Source: Candidatus Aminicenantota bacterium (GTDB lineage Bacteria > Acidobacteriota > Aminicenantia > JAMOAD01). From it: a DNA stretch of 14,573 nt. The notes under the pieces were generated by a model, which was not told where the DNA came from, ran no database searches, and saw only the letters and a list, made by a program, of their open reading frames with translations. A program made the position numbers and the translations under genes. Positions 13,362 through 14,573 of this stretch are shown piece by piece. Where the stretch lies: positions 1-14,573 of the forward strand of contig JAMOUT010000015.1 of assembly GCA_027061995.1 (NCBI GenBank), read 5' to 3'. How positions within the stretch are numbered: position 1 is the stretch's first letter; each line of letters begins with the position of its first letter.

Positions 13362-14197
13362 TTATCTTCCCCGCTTTTTTTTAACTTTCTTATACTGCTA
13401 TCTTCAACAAGTATTTTCATTTGTTGAATAGCTATTTGATTTAATTTTTCAAGTCTTACAGGTTGTGAATAGCCCTCTTCTATAAAAACAGCATTCAAAT
13501 TTTCAAGATTGGCAAGACAAACCAATTGTGCCACATTGGCATAATCTCTGATATTCCCTTTTTTATCCGGGTTTTCTTCTCGCCATTGTTTGGCGGTTTT
13601 CCCGAACAAAGCCATGTTCAAAACATCAGCCTCATTGGCGTATATAAAATTTATTTGCTGCTTTGAAAGATGCTCAGGAATCAAATTCTCCTTTATTGCA
13701 TCAGTATGAATACGGTAATTAATCTTTGTCAGTTGTCGTTTAATATCCCATCCGAGTTGTTTTTGCTCTTTTTCTTTTAATCGCTGAAATTCCTTTATTA
13801 AATAGAGTTTAAACTCAACCGAAATCCAAGAAGCAAATTCAAAAGCTATATCCTTGTGAGCGTAAGTTCCGCCATATCTTCCCGATTTTGAAATAATACC
13901 AATAGCATTTGTCTTTTCAATCCATTGTTTAGGTGTTAATACAAAACTATTTAATCCGGCTTTATTTCTAAACCCCTCGAATTCGATGGGATTAAAATCA
14001 GGATTGTTTAAGCGTTCCCAAATGCCAAGAAATTCAATGGTATTCCGATTGCGCAGCCAATTTTGAATAATATAATCAGTTCGTTTAGAATCTTTAAATC
14101 GAGCTATATCAGTTAGACTTATATAATCCTCTCTCGTTGAAGATTGCAGTCTTATTAATGTTCCTTTAACTTCTATTTTTTTAGTATGCTTTTTCAT
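13352..14197 (-). CDS. KilA-N domain protein, phage-type DNA-binding
   Basis: This 281-aa protein has a KilA-N domain in its first half (about residues 20-140): YISLTDIARFKDSKRTDYII, NWLRNRNTIEFLGIWE, then the conserved GGTYAHKDIAFEFASWIS and FKLYLIKEFQRLKEKE. KilA-N occurs in phage and large-virus proteins and is thought to bind nucleic acid; many bacteria carry stand-alone copies of this length with no known role. The second half (LSKQQINFIYANEADVLNMA, LFGKTAKQWREENPDKKGNI) is helical and I cannot assign it. ATG 14197 lies within a heptamer repeat, with AGG nine bases upstream. It has its own consensus promoter and appears to be monocistronic. Both ends touch the repeat family, hinting at a passenger gene or rearrangement. 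Confidence 0.85.
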   Translation of the reverse strand: MKKHTKKIEVKGTLIRLQSSTREDYISLTDIARFKDSKRTDYIIQNWLRNRNTIEFLGIWERLNNPDFNPIEFEGFRNKAGLNSFVLTPKQWIEKTNAIGIISKSGRYGGTYAHKDIAFEFASWISVEFKLYLIKEFQRLKEKEQKQLGWDIKRQLTKINYRIHTDAIKENLIPEHLSKQQINFIYANEADVLNMALFGKTAKQWREENPDKKGNIRDYANVAQLVCLANLENLNAVFIEEGYSQPVRLEKLNQIAIQQMKILVEDSSIRKLKKSGEDNYE

Positions 14198-14206
14198 AAT
14201 TCATAA
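14193..14206. repeat. Two TTCATAA heptamers at the KilA-N start codon, locus E
   Basis: Plus strand TTCATAA twice in tandem; the minus-strand initiator ATG (14197-14195) is part of the first unit. Confidence 0.5.
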
Positions 14207-14259
14207 CCTAAATCTTTAAACACTTTCAACAATTCTTATTTTTCCCAACCTTAAAAATA

Positions 14260-14288
14260 ATTATAGAGCGGATGAATATGTTTGTCAA
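14260..14288 (-). promoter_or_regulatory. Promoter of the KilA-N gene
   Basis: On the minus strand TTGACA (14288-14283) and TATAAT (14265-14260) are separated by 17 bp, a full consensus match. The expected start near 14253 leaves a leader of about 55 bases. Confidence 0.85.
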
Positions 14289-14345
14289 TCTATTGTTTCT
14301 TCCCTATCTGACATTATGGCAATTAATTTTTTAACTTGGTAGCTT

Positions 14346-14369
14346 ACTTGTTCGGCTACTTGTTCGGCT
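14346..14369. repeat. 12-bp perfect tandem repeat, two units
   Basis: ACTTGTTCGGCT occurs twice back to back (14346-14357, 14358-14369) and is followed by a T-run and then heptamer locus D. A related string, TGTTCGACTTTTTTATAA, lies beside heptamer locus A near 6805-6822. Confidence 0.75.
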
Positions 14370-14380
14370 TTTTTATTTAA

Positions 14381-14408
14381 CTCATAATTCATAATTCAGC
14401 ATTCATAA
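14381..14408. repeat. Heptamer tandem repeat array, locus D
   Basis: On the plus strand there are four units: CTCATAA, TTCATAA, TTCAGCA, TTCATAA, followed by TTATCTT as at loci B and C. Confidence 0.8.
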
Positions 14409-14478
14409 TTATCTTTATCTCTTTTGTCTTATAATTTTAGTTTTTATTATTAAACGATCTGTTTTTATTTTGATAATA

Positions 14479-14573
14479 CTATCTCTCTATAATGTTTTTA
14501 AATTTGATTCCTCGATCTTCAAGAAGAGTTCCGAGAGCTTTTTTGAATTTTAAAATGGCAATATTAAGATCCA
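14479..14573 (-). CDS. 3' end of an unrecognised gene (last 30 codons)
   Basis: An open frame enters from the right edge and ends at TAG (14481-14479). The visible part starts DLNIAILKFKKALGTLLE and ends FKNIIER. It is rich in Lys, Leu and Ile and could form an amphipathic helix, as real C-termini do. There is too little to name a family. No terminator is obvious after it; the 12-bp tandem repeat and locus D follow. Confidence 0.5.
   Translation of the reverse strand, partial: DLNIAILKFKKALGTLLEDRGIKFKNIIER

Overview
The window comes from an AT-rich bacterium. Five promoters match the sigma-70 pattern (TTGACA-like box, 17-bp spacer, TATAAT-like box), and several genes carry GGAGG-type ribosome binding sites. 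I cannot name the phylum. Every gene I can support lies on the minus strand, so the window reads as a series of transcription units running from high to low coordinates. There are no tRNA, rRNA or CRISPR features.

Region 1 (1-3828) is a sugar-phosphate operon with its own promoter at 3800-3828. In transcription order it holds a phosphohexomutase homologue that has lost its catalytic residues, an intact phosphomannomutase/phosphoglucomutase-type enzyme, a galactokinase-like GHMP sugar kinase, and the first nine codons of a further gene. The genes overlap or nearly touch and have good Shine-Dalgarno sites, as expected of a resident pathway making sugar 1-phosphates or nucleotide sugars.

Region 2 (3947-4645) is a DUF1003 inner-membrane protein.

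Region 3 (4713-11136) consists of two defence modules, each enclosed by its own perfect direct repeats. An AbiE-type (type IV) toxin-antitoxin pair, AbiEi (5839-6564) and AbiEii (4871-5842), lies between two identical 87-bp repeats exactly 2,000 bp apart. A restriction-modification cassette lies between two identical 37-bp repeats. It encodes an XRE-domain adenine methyltransferase, a Dam/DpnII-like adenine methyltransferase and an AlwI-family endonuclease. One of the 37-bp copies is the genuine 3' end of the neighbouring nucleotidyltransferase gene. Removing one repeat plus the cargo at each locus would leave about 200 bp of spacer between that gene and the DUF1003 gene. This suggests stepwise insertion of each module with a long duplication at the junction.

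Region 4 (11111-12964) is a pair of overlapping RlaP/YcgL-family nucleotidyltransferases, apparently on a leaderless transcript.

Region 5 (12942-14573) holds a KilA-N domain protein with a consensus promoter, a short gene remnant resembling a CopG-type antitoxin, a family of degenerate 7-bp tandem repeats (consensus TTCATAA), and the last 30 codons of another gene at the right edge. Several of the heptamer arrays lie at gene ends or truncation points.

The defence and nucleotidyltransferase genes lack the clear ribosome binding sites of the sugar operon and look more AT-rich, consistent with acquisition. The points most worth following are the tandem pseudo-mutase, the two repeat-bounded defence cassettes, and the methyltransferase that carries its own DNA-binding domain opposite a paired operator-like site.
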